In this document: in pieces, positions 24,838 to 33,532 of the stretch
Position numbering within the stretch: position 1 is the stretch's first letter
Layout: each line of letters begins with the position of its first letter
Origin: Pseudokineococcus marinus
Lineage (GTDB): Bacteria > Actinomycetota > Actinomycetes > Actinomycetales > Quadrisphaeraceae
Length of the DNA: 64,000 nucleotides
Assembly: GCF_037482405.1 (NCBI RefSeq)
Contig: NZ_JBBHZZ010000010.1
Span: 1-64,000 of the forward strand
Direction of reading: 5' to 3'
Notes under the pieces: model-generated
Seen by the model: the letters and a program-made list of their open reading frames with translations, nothing else
What the model was told of the DNA's origin: nothing
The model's database searches: none
Translations under genes and position numbers: made by a program

Positions 24838-25782
24838 ATGTCCTACGTCAGCCCGCCCGACTTCGTCACCAAGATGGTGGACGCCGGGCACGCCAAGGTC
24901 CTCATGAGCACGCGGGACACCCTCATCCGCGCGTACATGGCCGGGGCGATCCTCGCCCTCGCGGCCGCCTTCGCCGTCACGGTCACGGTGCAGACGGGGC
25001 AGGCCGTCATCGGGGCCCTGCTGTTCCCCGTGGGCTTCTCGCTGCTCTACCTCATGGGGTTCGACCTGCTCACCGGCGTCTTCACGCTCGTCCCGCTGGC
25101 GCTGCTGGACAAGCGCCGCGGCGTCACCGTCCGCTCGATGCTGCGGAACTGGGGGCTCGTCTTCCTCGGCAACCTCGGGGGCGCCGTCACGGTGGCGCTC
25201 ATGATGGGCGTCATCGTCACGACGGGCTTCGCCGTCGAGCCGGACGAGGTCGGGCAGCGGCTCGGGGAGATCGGCGAGTCGCGCACCGTCGGCTACGCGG
25301 AGTTCGGCGGCGCCGGCATGCTGACGCTCTTCATCCGCGCCGTGCTGTGCAACTGGATGGTCTCCACCGGCGTCGTCGCGGCCATGATGTCGACGAGCGT
25401 CTCGGGCAAGGTCATCGCGATGTGGATGCCCATCCTGCTGTTCTTCTACATGGGCTTCGAGCACTCGATCGTCAACATGTTCCTCTTCCCCTCGGGCCTG
25501 CTGCTCGGCGGTGACTTCTCGCTCGGCGACTACCTCGTCTGGAACGAGATCCCCACGGTCCTCGGCAACCTCGTCGGCGGCCTCACCTTCGTCGGGCTGA
25601 CGCTCTACGCCACCCACGGGCGCACCCGCACGAGCCGCCGCGCCCAGCAGGTGGCCGAAGCGGAGCGGGCGGAGACGGGGCTGGCCGAGGCGCAGCTCGC
25701 CGAGGCCGGCCAGGCCGCGAAGGCGGCCGTCGCCGCGCCCACGAGCGAGGCCCCGGTCCCGGCTGCCGCCGGCACCCGCTGA
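24838..25782 (+). CDS. Formate/nitrite transporter family channel
   Basis: A 314-residue membrane protein with six transmembrane segments of the FNT fold. Typical segments are GAILALAAAFAVTV, GFDLLTGVFTLVPLA, NWGLVFLGNLGGA and MGFEHSIVNMFLFP, the last containing the conserved central His region. The C-terminal tail (about 50 residues) is Ala/Glu-rich. FNT channels move small monovalent anions. The cyanase gene 63 bp downstream suggests cyanate or nitrite as the physiological substrate. ATG start with AGGAGG. Confidence 0.9.
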   Translation: MSYVSPPDFVTKMVDAGHAKVLMSTRDTLIRAYMAGAILALAAAFAVTVTVQTGQAVIGALLFPVGFSLLYLMGFDLLTGVFTLVPLALLDKRRGVTVRSMLRNWGLVFLGNLGGAVTVALMMGVIVTTGFAVEPDEVGQRLGEIGESRTVGYAEFGGAGMLTLFIRAVLCNWMVSTGVVAAMMSTSVSGKVIAMWMPILLFFYMGFEHSIVNMFLFPSGLLLGGDFSLGDYLVWNEIPTVLGNLVGGLTFVGLTLYATHGRTRTSRRAQQVAEAERAETGLAEAQLAEAGQAAKAAVAAPTSEAPVPAAAGTR

Positions 25783-25845
25783 GCAGCGCCGCGTCCTGCA
25801 GCCGCGACGACCACCGCCTCTCCCCGGACGACGACAGGAGCACCC

Positions 25846-26322
25846 GTGACCACGACGACGACCGCCCCGACCACCACCCCGCTCATGAGCCGGCGCGACG
25901 CCGCGGCGCTCGTGCGCACCGCCCGCGTGCGGCAGGGCCTCACCTGGGCCGCCATCGCCCAGGCCCTCGACGCCCCCCTGGTGCGGACGACGGCGGCGCT
26001 GCTCGGGCAGCACCCCATGAGCGCCGAGCAGGCCGAGACCGCCTGCGCCCTCCTCGGGCTCGAGGACGCGGTGGCCGAGGCGCTGCAGCAGCAGCCGGCG
26101 CGCAGCATCGACCCCGAGCTGCTGCAGGACCCGACCATCTACCGCTTCTCCGAGGCGCTGGCCGTCTACGGCCCGGCGCTGAAGGAGCTCATCCACGAGG
26201 AGTTCGGCGACGGCATCATGAGCGCCATCAACTTCAAGGTCGACATCGCCCGGCGGGCCCACCCGGACGGCGACCGCGTCGTCGTCACCTTCGACGGCAA
26301 GTTCCTCGACTACCGCTGGTGA
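25846..26322 (+). CDS. cynS: Cyanate hydratase (cyanase)
   Basis: A 158-residue enzyme that turns cyanate and bicarbonate into ammonia and carbon dioxide. The N-terminal helical domain resembles a DNA-binding fold (GLTWAAIAQALDAP). The catalytic C-terminal domain is clear: IYRFSEALAVYGPALKELI, then EEFGDGIMSAINF, ending FDGKFLDYRW, which supply the Arg, Glu and Ser of the decameric active site. GTG start. It is paired with the FNT channel as a nitrogen-scavenging unit and followed by a strong terminator. Confidence 0.95.
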   Translation: MTTTTTAPTTTPLMSRRDAAALVRTARVRQGLTWAAIAQALDAPLVRTTAALLGQHPMSAEQAETACALLGLEDAVAEALQQQPARSIDPELLQDPTIYRFSEALAVYGPALKELIHEEFGDGIMSAINFKVDIARRAHPDGDRVVVTFDGKFLDYRW

Positions 26323-26328
26323 GCGCTC

Positions 26329-26362
26329 CCTCCGGCCCTCGTCACCGGAGGAGGGCCGGAGG
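26329..26362. terminator. Bidirectional terminator between cynS and gntP
   Basis: A perfect 12-bp stem (CCTCCGGCCCTC / GAGGGCCGGAGG) with a 10-base loop lies between two convergent stop codons. Confidence 0.8.
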
Positions 26363-26379
26363 CTGCCGCCCCCGGGACG

Positions 26380-27888
26380 TCAGAGGACGGCGCCCGCGAC
26401 GAGCACCAGAGGGATGGAGCCGGCCCACACCGCCGTCGTGATGCCGGACCATCCCTGCAGCGCCGCCGTGCCCTCGAGGCCGGTGAAGCGCGTGACGACC
26501 CAGAAGTAGGAGTCGTTGAAGTAGCTGAGCACCATCGAGCCCGCGCAGCAGGCGAGCGCGGCGGCCAGGGGCGCGAGCCCGAGGTCGTCGACGAGCGGGG
26601 CCGAGACCGAGGCCGCGGTGATCATCGCGACGGTGCCGGAGCCCTGCGCCAGTCGGACGAGCGTCGCGATGAGGAAGGGCACGAGCACCCCGGGCAGGGC
26701 GAGCGAGGCGACGGCGTCCGCGAGCTCCTGGCCGACGCCCGAGTCCCGCAGCACCTGGCCGAGCGCGCCGCCCGCGCCGGTGATGAGGATGATGAGCCCG
26801 GCCGAGGCCGCGGCCTGGGCGAGCCAGCCGCTCACCTGGTCGCGCGTCGTCCACCGCGGCAGCAGCCCGTAGACGGCGATGACCACGCCGATGATGAGCG
26901 CCACCACCGGGTTGCCGAGGAAGGCGAGGACCGCGACCGGGCCGGACGGGTCGTACCCCTCGTCGCCCGAGAGCACGCCCTGCGCGTTGCGGTCGACGGC
27001 GGTGGCCACGGTGTTGGCGACGATGAGGGCCAGCGGCACGAGCAGCGGCAGGAAGGCGCGCAGCGTGCCTACGCGGTGCGGCCCGGCGCCGGCGGGCGGC
27101 TCGCCGAGCGCGGCGGCGGGGTCCTCCTCCGCCGCCGCGTCGTCCCGCTCGCCCCCGCGTCGGTCGCTCGCCGCGCCCCTCGGCTGGTCCTCCTCGAGCA
27201 CCGCGGTGCCCGCGCCCGCGCCGGCACCGGCAGCCCGTCCGTAGACGGCCTCGCGCACCTCCGAGGTCACGCGGCCCTCGAGCCGCGGGCCGACCCACCG
27301 CGCGTACGCGACGACGACGGGCAGCAGGACGAGCGTGAAGACGAGGCCGACGAGGATGAAGCCGCCGAGGTCCGCGCCGACGATGCCCGCGACGGCGAGG
27401 GGGCCCGGTGTCGGCGGCACGAGGTGGTGGGTCAGCGTCATGCCGCACCCGAGCGCGAGGGCCAGGGTCACGTAGCCGCCGCGGCGGCGCCGGGCGATCG
27501 AGCGCGCCAGCGGGTTCATGATCACGTAGCCGGAGTCGCAGAAGACGGGGATGGAGACGAGCGCCCCCGTGCCGCCCATGGCCCAGGGCTCGCGTCCGCG
27601 GCCGAGGGCCCGGACGAAGGCCTTCGCGAGCGCGTCCGCCGCGCCCGAGACCTCCAGGATCTTGCCGACCGCGACGCCGAGACCGATGACGATCCCGATG
27701 GACCCGAGCGTGCTGCCGAAGCCGGCGACGATCGAGTCGAGGGTGTCCGTCGGCGCCGAGCCCGCGACGGTGCCGGTGAGGAGGGCGGCCACGAGCAGCG
27801 CCACGAAGGCGTCGAGCCGCGTCCGCAGGACGAGCACGACGATCGTCGCGATGCCGAGCACGAGGGCGAGGAGCAGCTGCAGGTCCAC
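26380..27888 (-). CDS. Gluconate:H+ symporter, GntP family
   Basis: A 502-residue membrane protein with about 12 hydrophobic segments. Family features include GFGSTLGSIGIVIGLG, IPVFCDSGYVIMNPL, HHLVPPTPGPLAVAG and ending segments with AQGSGTVAMITAAS. The loop near residues 215-265 is unusually long, polar and repeat-rich (Ala/Glu/Gly). GTG start with AGGAGG 7 bases upstream. It is divergent from an SDR, so a hydroxy-acid transported here may be oxidised by that enzyme. The substrate could be gluconate or another sugar acid. Confidence 0.9.
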   Translation of the reverse strand: MDLQLLLALVLGIATIVVLVLRTRLDAFVALLVAALLTGTVAGSAPTDTLDSIVAGFGSTLGSIGIVIGLGVAVGKILEVSGAADALAKAFVRALGRGREPWAMGGTGALVSIPVFCDSGYVIMNPLARSIARRRRGGYVTLALALGCGMTLTHHLVPPTPGPLAVAGIVGADLGGFILVGLVFTLVLLPVVVAYARWVGPRLEGRVTSEVREAVYGRAAGAGAGAGTAVLEEDQPRGAASDRRGGERDDAAAEEDPAAALGEPPAGAGPHRVGTLRAFLPLLVPLALIVANTVATAVDRNAQGVLSGDEGYDPSGPVAVLAFLGNPVVALIIGVVIAVYGLLPRWTTRDQVSGWLAQAAASAGLIILITGAGGALGQVLRDSGVGQELADAVASLALPGVLVPFLIATLVRLAQGSGTVAMITAASVSAPLVDDLGLAPLAAALACCAGSMVLSYFNDSYFWVVTRFTGLEGTAALQGWSGITTAVWAGSIPLVLVAGAVL

Positions 27889-28127
27889 GAGCGGCCTCCT
27901 GGTGGACGTCGTCGTCCCGACGGGTGCGCCGTCGCCCCCGCCCGTGCGCCGGGATGCCCGGTGCGTGCGCGATGCCTACCGTCTGCGGCACCCCGGGGCC
28001 ACCCGAGAGACCGCCCGGGGCACCCAGGACGACGCCGGCGTCGCCCGGGGGCGCACGTCCGCCTCCCCGTGACGCCGCACGCCGACGACGCAGCCGACGA
28101 CGCAGCACCGAGCAGCAGGAGGCCCCC
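27889..28127. other. Divergent control region between gntP-like gene and SDR
   Basis: 239 bp holding the ribosome sites of both genes. I see no confident promoter or operator; a weak dyad-like TGCCTACCGTCTGCGGCA lies near 27971. Confidence 0.4.
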
Positions 28128-28898
28128 GTGAGCACCCCGCCCTTCCCCGACCAGCGCACCGCCGTCGTCACGGGCGCGGGCTCGCCCCGCGGCATCGGCC
28201 GCGCGCTGGCCGCCCGCCTCGCGCGCGAGGGCTGGGCGGTCGCCGTCATGGACCTCGACGAGGAGGCCGTCGCCGACGTCGCGGCCGGCATCACCGAGGC
28301 GGGAGGTCGCGCCCTCGGCGTGGGCGTCGACGTCTCCGACCCCGCCTCCGTGGACGCCGCGGCCGCCCGCGTCGAGGCCGAGCTGCCCCCGGTCGTCGGC
28401 CTGGCCAACATCGCCGGGATCAGCTCCCCGACGGCCTTCTTCGACACGACGCCGCAGGAGTGGGACCGCGTCATGGCGGTCAACGCCCGCGGCGTCTTCC
28501 TCGCCACCCAGCGCTTCGGCCGCGGGATGGCCGACCGCGGCCTGGGGCGCGTCGTGTCGATCTCCTCGGTGTCCGCGCAGCGCGGCGGCGGCACCTTCTC
28601 GAAGTCCGCCTACAGCGCCTCCAAGGGCGCCGTCGTCAGCCTCATGCGCGCGGTCGCGCGTGAGCTGAGCCCCCTCGGCGTCACGGCCAACTGCGTCAGC
28701 CCCGGGCCCGTCGACACCGACATCATGGGCGGCCCCCTCGACGACGAGCGGCGCGCCGACATGGCCGCCGCCGGCCTCGTCGGTCGCGTGGGCACGGTCG
28801 ACGACGTCGCCGCGCTCATGGCCTTCCTCCTCGGCCCGGACGCGGGCAACATCACCGGCGCCACGTACGACGTCAACGGCGGCCTGCACATGTCCTGA
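28128..28898 (+). CDS. Short-chain dehydrogenase/reductase
   Basis: A 256-residue classical SDR. Cofactor motif TGAGSPRGIGRALA, catalytic Ser in VVSISSVSAQ, and Tyr-Lys in YSASKGA. It resembles FabG-like sugar or hydroxy-acid dehydrogenases. Its divergent pairing with a GntP permease points to a sugar acid as substrate. GTG start with AGGAGG. A strong hairpin follows the stop. Confidence 0.88.
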   Translation: MSTPPFPDQRTAVVTGAGSPRGIGRALAARLAREGWAVAVMDLDEEAVADVAAGITEAGGRALGVGVDVSDPASVDAAAARVEAELPPVVGLANIAGISSPTAFFDTTPQEWDRVMAVNARGVFLATQRFGRGMADRGLGRVVSISSVSAQRGGGTFSKSAYSASKGAVVSLMRAVARELSPLGVTANCVSPGPVDTDIMGGPLDDERRADMAAAGLVGRVGTVDDVAALMAFLLGPDAGNITGATYDVNGGLHMS

Positions 28899-28905
28899 CG
28901 CGCGA

Positions 28906-28933
28906 CCGCCCGCCCCCGGGCGGGGGCGGGCGG
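28906..28933. terminator. Bidirectional terminator
   Basis: A perfect 12-bp GC stem (CCGCCCGCCCCC / GGGGGCGGGCGG) with a GGGC loop lies 8 bp after the SDR stop, between convergent genes. Confidence 0.8.
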
Positions 28934-28971
28934 CAGGACGCGGCGGCGCCGCGTCGGCAGCGGCGCTGGGC

Positions 28972-31900
28972 TCAGTACAGGAGCCGCACCCGCTCCTGCG
29001 GCCACGCGAGGACGGCCAGCACCTGGGTGACCGCGGCCTGGTCGAGCAGCTCCGTGGCGCCGTCGTCGCCGGCGTACAGGCCGGTCGACGCGTCGAGGTC
29101 GCCGTCGTGCTGGCGCTGCGCCCACGCGGTGACCGCGTCGCGGTAGCGGGTGCCGCCCGTCGTCGCCTCGAGGAGCAGGAGGTTCTTCGCCCAGATGGCG
29201 ACGAAGGCGCGGGGCTGGTCGTCCAGGCGCCCCTCGACGACGTAGTGCTGGTACGAGGCCTCGGCGACCTCCTGCGCGTGGTCGAGGTACCGCTGCTCCC
29301 CCGTCGCCTCGAAGAGGAGCGCGTAGGTGCCCACGGGGACGCCCTGGTTGTAGGCCCACCGGGTCTGCTCGACCGTCCCGTCGAGGGACAGGTGGTCCGC
29401 GTACAGCCCGTCGTCCCCCAGCAGGTGCTCGTCCGTCCACCCCGCCATCCGCAGCGCCCAGTCCAGGTACCGCTGCTCCCCGGTGATCATGTGGAGCCGC
29501 ACCGCCAGCTGGGCCGCCGGCATCGTCGAGACGGTGTTCCGGTCGCGGTTGCCGGCCTGCTGCGTCCAGAACACGCCGCCCGGCGCCGCGTGCGTCGGGT
29601 CGTCGTCCCAGCCCGAGACGGCGAGCTCGAAGACCTGCTGCGCCCGCTCCAGCGCCGCCTCGTCGCCGGTCATGAGGTGCTGCTGCACCATCGCGAGACC
29701 GACCCAGAGGTTGTCGTCGTAGAAGAGGTCCCCGCCGTCGCCGTACGGGGCGTGCGGGTAGGAGTCGTAGCCGGGCAGCCCCGTCGCGCTGCCGGAGGCG
29801 TCCCAGTAGAGCTCCTGCGCCTCCCCGTGCCGCACGAGGTCGTCGGCGTACGCCTCGCCGGCCTCCCCCGGCAGCCCGGTGAGGTCGAGCGCCGCGACGT
29901 GCGCCTGGGAGAAGGGCCACTCGAAGGCGTACGGCCGGTCACCGGCGCGCGCCGGCACCCGCTCGGTGTACAGGCCGGACCGGTCGCCCGCGAGCAGGTG
30001 CTCCTGCATCGCCGCGTACGCCTCCTGCGCGTCCGCGGCCGGGTCCACGGGCTCGCCGGCGGCCGCGGGCGTGCGGGCGCTGATCGCCATGACCTTGATG
30101 CGGCTCTCGTCGGGCAGCCGCAGCGACACGGCCTCGCGGGCGGGGTCGAGCGCCAGGACGTCGTGCCACACGTGCACCGTGAGCCCGTCACCGCCGCCGC
30201 CCGAGTAGTACCGCCCCTGTGCGGTGAGCGCCGTCTCCTCACCCAGCCGCGGGCCGCTCGCGGCCCAGTCGGTGGCGGTGAGGCGCGCCGTCGACGTCGA
30301 CCCGTCGGCGTAGGTGACGACGGCGTCGCCGGCGTGGTCGCCGTTGTGGGCCGACAGCAGGACGTCGAGGGCGGCGTACGAGCCCGGTTCGAGCGCGATC
30401 TCCTGGCCGCGGGCGGCGACGAAGTTGGGTGCGATCCCGGCGGTCTCGGGCAGGACGTAGGTGCGGCCGCCCACGAGCTGCTCCCCGGGGGCGGGCAGCT
30501 CCTCGGCGGGGAAGCTCCAGCCGCCGCCGTCGAAGTCGCCCTCGGCGCGGGCCTCCGACGTCGCGACGCCGTCGACGTCGTAGGCGCCGGACAGGTCCAC
30601 CGGGCACGACCCGCCCGGCTCGCCGCAGCGCGGCACCACCGTGACGACGGCGGTCCGCTCGACGACGTCGCCGGCGCGGTCGCGCGCCTGCAGGCGGACG
30701 TCGTAGGAGCCCGGCGCCGTCCCCGCCGGCACGACGACCTGCAGCGGCAGCTCCTGCGTCGTCGGCAGCCCCGCGGAGCGGACCCGCAGGACGTCGCGGT
30801 CGAGCTCGGCCCGCAGCGGCTCGTCCGCCGCCAGGTCGAGGCGCACCGTCGGGCGGCCCGGGTCGGTGACGACGAGCGTCGCCGTGAGGTCGACGACCTG
30901 GGCCTCGTCGCTGCCGAGGAGGTCGGTGCGCCCGGGCACGAGGCCGGCCGCGAGGTCGCTGCGGCGCACGCGCCCGTCCACGAGCGGCTCGGGGGCGAGG
31001 TCGACGTCGGTGCCCCAGCGCGAGGGCTCGGGGCCCACCTGGAACGCCACGTCGCGGCCGGCGCGGATGTCGTCGCCCGTGATCCACGTGCGCGGCGAGG
31101 TGCGGCCGCCGACGCGCACGGACTGCACGTAGCGGTCGGTCTCCGACGTGCCGGGCGCGGTGATCGTGAACGAGCCCTCCGGGTACCACTCGGGGTCGAG
31201 GGCGAGGCCCACCCGGTCGAAGAGCGGCGTCGACAGCGACCACACCTCGGTGCCGGGCACCGAGGGGTAGATGCCCATGGCGGAGAGAACCTGCCACGAC
31301 GACATCGTCCCGAGGTCGTCGTTGCCCGTGATGCCCTGCGGGCCGTCGGTGAAGAGCGTCAGCGCGGCGTGGACGACGTCGGTCGTCTTCCACGGCTGGC
31401 CCGTCCAGCCGTAGACGTACGGCGCGTGGAGGTCGGGCTCGTTCTGGGGGTTGTAGGTGCTGAACCCGTAGTAGTCGTAGGCGCTGTTGACCCACACCTC
31501 GCGGGCGGTGCGCTCGGGGTCCTCGACCAGCTGGTCGTAGGCGAAGAACCCGTCGAGGCGCTCGTTCGCGGCGTCCTCGCCGCCGAGGAGGTCGACGAGC
31601 TGCTGGAGGTCCTGCTGGACCAGCCACGTGTACTGCGACGAGGTGCCCTCGTGGAAGCCGACGGCGTCCGCCGGGTCCTCCGGGCCGACGAAGAGGCCCT
31701 GGGCGTCCCGGGCGCGGAACGAGCCGGTGCGCGGGTCGAAGAGGTTGCGGAAGCTCTGCCCCCGCAGGGCGAGCCGGCGGGCGTCGTCCTCGTGGCCGAG
31801 CGCGGCGGCCATCGTCGAGAGCGTCGCGTCGGCGAGCGCGTACTCGAGGGTCGCCGAGGCGCCGTGCTGGAGGTCGTAGTCGCCGGGCTTCCCCGAGAGC

Positions 31901-33324
31901 TGCGGCTCGTGCGGCACGTAGCCGTGCTCGAGGTAGTGCTCGTTGCCCGCGCGGCCGTTGTACTGGCTGCTGGCCGGCGGCACGCCGTCGGCGTTCTCGA
32001 GCAGGGCCTCGTAGGCCTCCTCCTCGTGGCCCGCGAGCAGGCCCTGGCGCCAGGCGGAGACGAGGAAGGGCGTCACCGGGTCACCGGTCATGATGTTCGT
32101 CTCGACCGTCGCGTAGGCCCACCGCGGCAGCCAGCCGCCCTGGTCCTCGACCGCGAGGAGGGACAGCGCCATGTCGCGCGACTCCTGCGGGGCGAGCAGG
32201 GACAGCAGCTGCTGCTGCGTCCGGTAGGTGTCCCACAGCGAGAAGGTCTGGTAGTAGGTGAAGCCGTCGGCCTCGTGGACCTGCTGGTCCCACCCGGTGT
32301 AGCGGCCGTCGACGTCGGTGGCGACGCTCGGCGTCAGCAGGGACCGGTAGAGCGAGGAGTAGAAGGTCCGGCGCTGCTCGGGCGTCCCGCCCTGGGTGCG
32401 CACCTGGCCCAGGCGCTGCTCCCACGTCGCGTCGGCCGCGGCGCGGACCTCGTCGAAGGTCCGGCCGCCCTCGGCCGCGAGGTTGGCGCGCGCGCCGTCG
32501 GCGTCGACCCACGACAGCGCCGTCGTCTGCTCGACGGTGCGGTCCTCGCGAGCGTCGAAGCGCACGTAGGCGCCCTGGCGGTCGGTGCCCGACGTCGCCG
32601 TGCTGCCGGCGGTGACCTCGTCGCCCGACCAGGTGCCCACCTCGGCGAAGGGGCGGTCGAAGGTGGTGGTGAAGTGCATCGTGTACGGCCGGGTGCCCTG
32701 GCAGAAGCCGCTGCCGACGACGGTCGTCTCGATCGTGCGGTCCCCCACGACCCGCACGTCGCTGGACTCGACCCTGTGCAGCGCCTGGCCGGCGTTGACG
32801 AGGACCGTGGCCTCGTCCGTCTCCGGGAAGGTGTAGCGCGAGACGCCGGTGCGCGTCGTCGCCGTCAGCTCCGCCGTGATCGTCCCCGCGGGCGCCTCGA
32901 GCGGCACGGTGTAGTAGCCGGGCGAGGCGCTCTCGCCGTCGTGGGAGTACGGCAGGGCGTACTGCGCGTAGTCCGTGGAGGTGACGTCGCCCGTCGTCGG
33001 CAGGACGGGCAGGTCGCCGCCCAGCCCGCACCCGACGCCCGAGATGTGCGTCGCGCTGAAGCCGCGGATGCGGTCGCGCGTGTAGTCGTACCCCGTCGTG
33101 TGCCCGTCGTCGGGCGACAGCTGGACCATCCCGAACGGCAGGGACGCCCCGGGGAAGGTGTTGCCCTCGTCCTGGGTCCCGATGAACGGGTTGACGAGGT
33201 CGGTGAGCGACCCCTCGTCCGGTGGCGGTGGCGCCGGCGCGGCCGAGGCGCCCGGCGCGACGAGGAGGCCCGCCACCAGCGCGGCGGCGGCGGTGAGCAG
33301 GGCGGGACGGCGGGCGTTCAGCAC
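28972..33324 (-). CDS. Secreted GH92 alpha-mannosidase fused to a GH76-type endo-alpha-mannanase domain
   Basis: A 1450-residue exported enzyme. Residues 1-29 form a signal peptide (LLTAAAALVAGLLVAPGASA). Residues about 45-770 are GH92: GFSATHISGVGCGLGGDLP, the probable acid Glu in GFHEGTSSQYTW (about 558) and the conserved GNDDLGTMSSW (about 662-672). Residues about 790-1090 hold beta-rich accessory modules (NEW3-like, then a possible carbohydrate-binding domain). Residues about 1100-1445 match GH76 alpha-1,6-mannanases, with the catalytic Asp pair in LFYDDNLWVGLA (about 1195) and YNQGVPVGTYALL. The combination would trim side chains and cut the backbone of alpha-mannan or actinobacterial lipomannan-type polymers. 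The start is GTG with AGGGAGA. A LacI-type dyad and consensus promoter lie upstream. Confidence 0.88.
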   Translation of the reverse strand: MLNARRPALLTAAAALVAGLLVAPGASAAPAPPPPDEGSLTDLVNPFIGTQDEGNTFPGASLPFGMVQLSPDDGHTTGYDYTRDRIRGFSATHISGVGCGLGGDLPVLPTTGDVTSTDYAQYALPYSHDGESASPGYYTVPLEAPAGTITAELTATTRTGVSRYTFPETDEATVLVNAGQALHRVESSDVRVVGDRTIETTVVGSGFCQGTRPYTMHFTTTFDRPFAEVGTWSGDEVTAGSTATSGTDRQGAYVRFDAREDRTVEQTTALSWVDADGARANLAAEGGRTFDEVRAAADATWEQRLGQVRTQGGTPEQRRTFYSSLYRSLLTPSVATDVDGRYTGWDQQVHEADGFTYYQTFSLWDTYRTQQQLLSLLAPQESRDMALSLLAVEDQGGWLPRWAYATVETNIMTGDPVTPFLVSAWRQGLLAGHEEEAYEALLENADGVPPASSQYNGRAGNEHYLEHGYVPHEPQLSGKPGDYDLQHGASATLEYALADATLSTMAAALGHEDDARRLALRGQSFRNLFDPRTGSFRARDAQGLFVGPEDPADAVGFHEGTSSQYTWLVQQDLQQLVDLLGGEDAANERLDGFFAYDQLVEDPERTAREVWVNSAYDYYGFSTYNPQNEPDLHAPYVYGWTGQPWKTTDVVHAALTLFTDGPQGITGNDDLGTMSSWQVLSAMGIYPSVPGTEVWSLSTPLFDRVGLALDPEWYPEGSFTITAPGTSETDRYVQSVRVGGRTSPRTWITGDDIRAGRDVAFQVGPEPSRWGTDVDLAPEPLVDGRVRRSDLAAGLVPGRTDLLGSDEAQVVDLTATLVVTDPGRPTVRLDLAADEPLRAELDRDVLRVRSAGLPTTQELPLQVVVPAGTAPGSYDVRLQARDRAGDVVERTAVVTVVPRCGEPGGSCPVDLSGAYDVDGVATSEARAEGDFDGGGWSFPAEELPAPGEQLVGGRTYVLPETAGIAPNFVAARGQEIALEPGSYAALDVLLSAHNGDHAGDAVVTYADGSTSTARLTATDWAASGPRLGEETALTAQGRYYSGGGGDGLTVHVWHDVLALDPAREAVSLRLPDESRIKVMAISARTPAAAGEPVDPAADAQEAYAAMQEHLLAGDRSGLYTERVPARAGDRPYAFEWPFSQAHVAALDLTGLPGEAGEAYADDLVRHGEAQELYWDASGSATGLPGYDSYPHAPYGDGGDLFYDDNLWVGLAMVQQHLMTGDEAALERAQQVFELAVSGWDDDPTHAAPGGVFWTQQAGNRDRNTVSTMPAAQLAVRLHMITGEQRYLDWALRMAGWTDEHLLGDDGLYADHLSLDGTVEQTRWAYNQGVPVGTYALLFEATGEQRYLDHAQEVAEASYQHYVVEGRLDDQPRAFVAIWAKNLLLLEATTGGTRYRDAVTAWAQRQHDGDLDASTGLYAGDDGATELLDQAAVTQVLAVLAWPQERVRLLY

Positions 33325-33387
33325 GGCGGATCTCCCTGGGCGTCGATGACCAGCAGGACCGGCTCCGAGGACGAGGCGGGCGAAGCG

Positions 33388-33416
33388 AGCCAACTCCTCT
33401 GTGACATCGATGTCAA
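33388..33416 (-). promoter_or_regulatory. Promoter of the GH92-GH76 gene
   Basis: On the minus strand, TTGACA (33411-33416) and TTGGCT (33388-33393) are 17 bp apart, about 60-90 bp before the start codon. The -35 is within the palindrome at 33402-33415. Confidence 0.6.
33402..33415. promoter_or_regulatory. LacI-type operator palindrome
   Basis: TGACATCGATGTCA is a perfect 14-bp dyad with the central CG typical of LacI-family operators. It overlaps the -35 of the GH92-GH76 promoter, as expected for a repressor released by mannose-containing sugars. No LacI gene is in the window. Confidence 0.7.
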
Positions 33417-33444
33417 GGCTCGCCGCGCACCGTCGCCCTGGAGA

Positions 33445-33484
33445 CGCCGACGGGCGCGGCCCGGAGGCGCCGCGCCCGTCGGCG
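33445..33484. terminator. Terminator after the DsbA-like gene
   Basis: A perfect 15-bp stem (CGCCGACGGGCGCGG / CCGCGCCCGTCGGCG) with a 10-base loop lies 49 bp past the stop of the gene at 33533. Confidence 0.8.
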
Positions 33485-33532
33485 TGAGGGCCGCGCCCGT
33501 TGGCGCGCGGGGTGGTGCTCAGGCTCTGGCGC

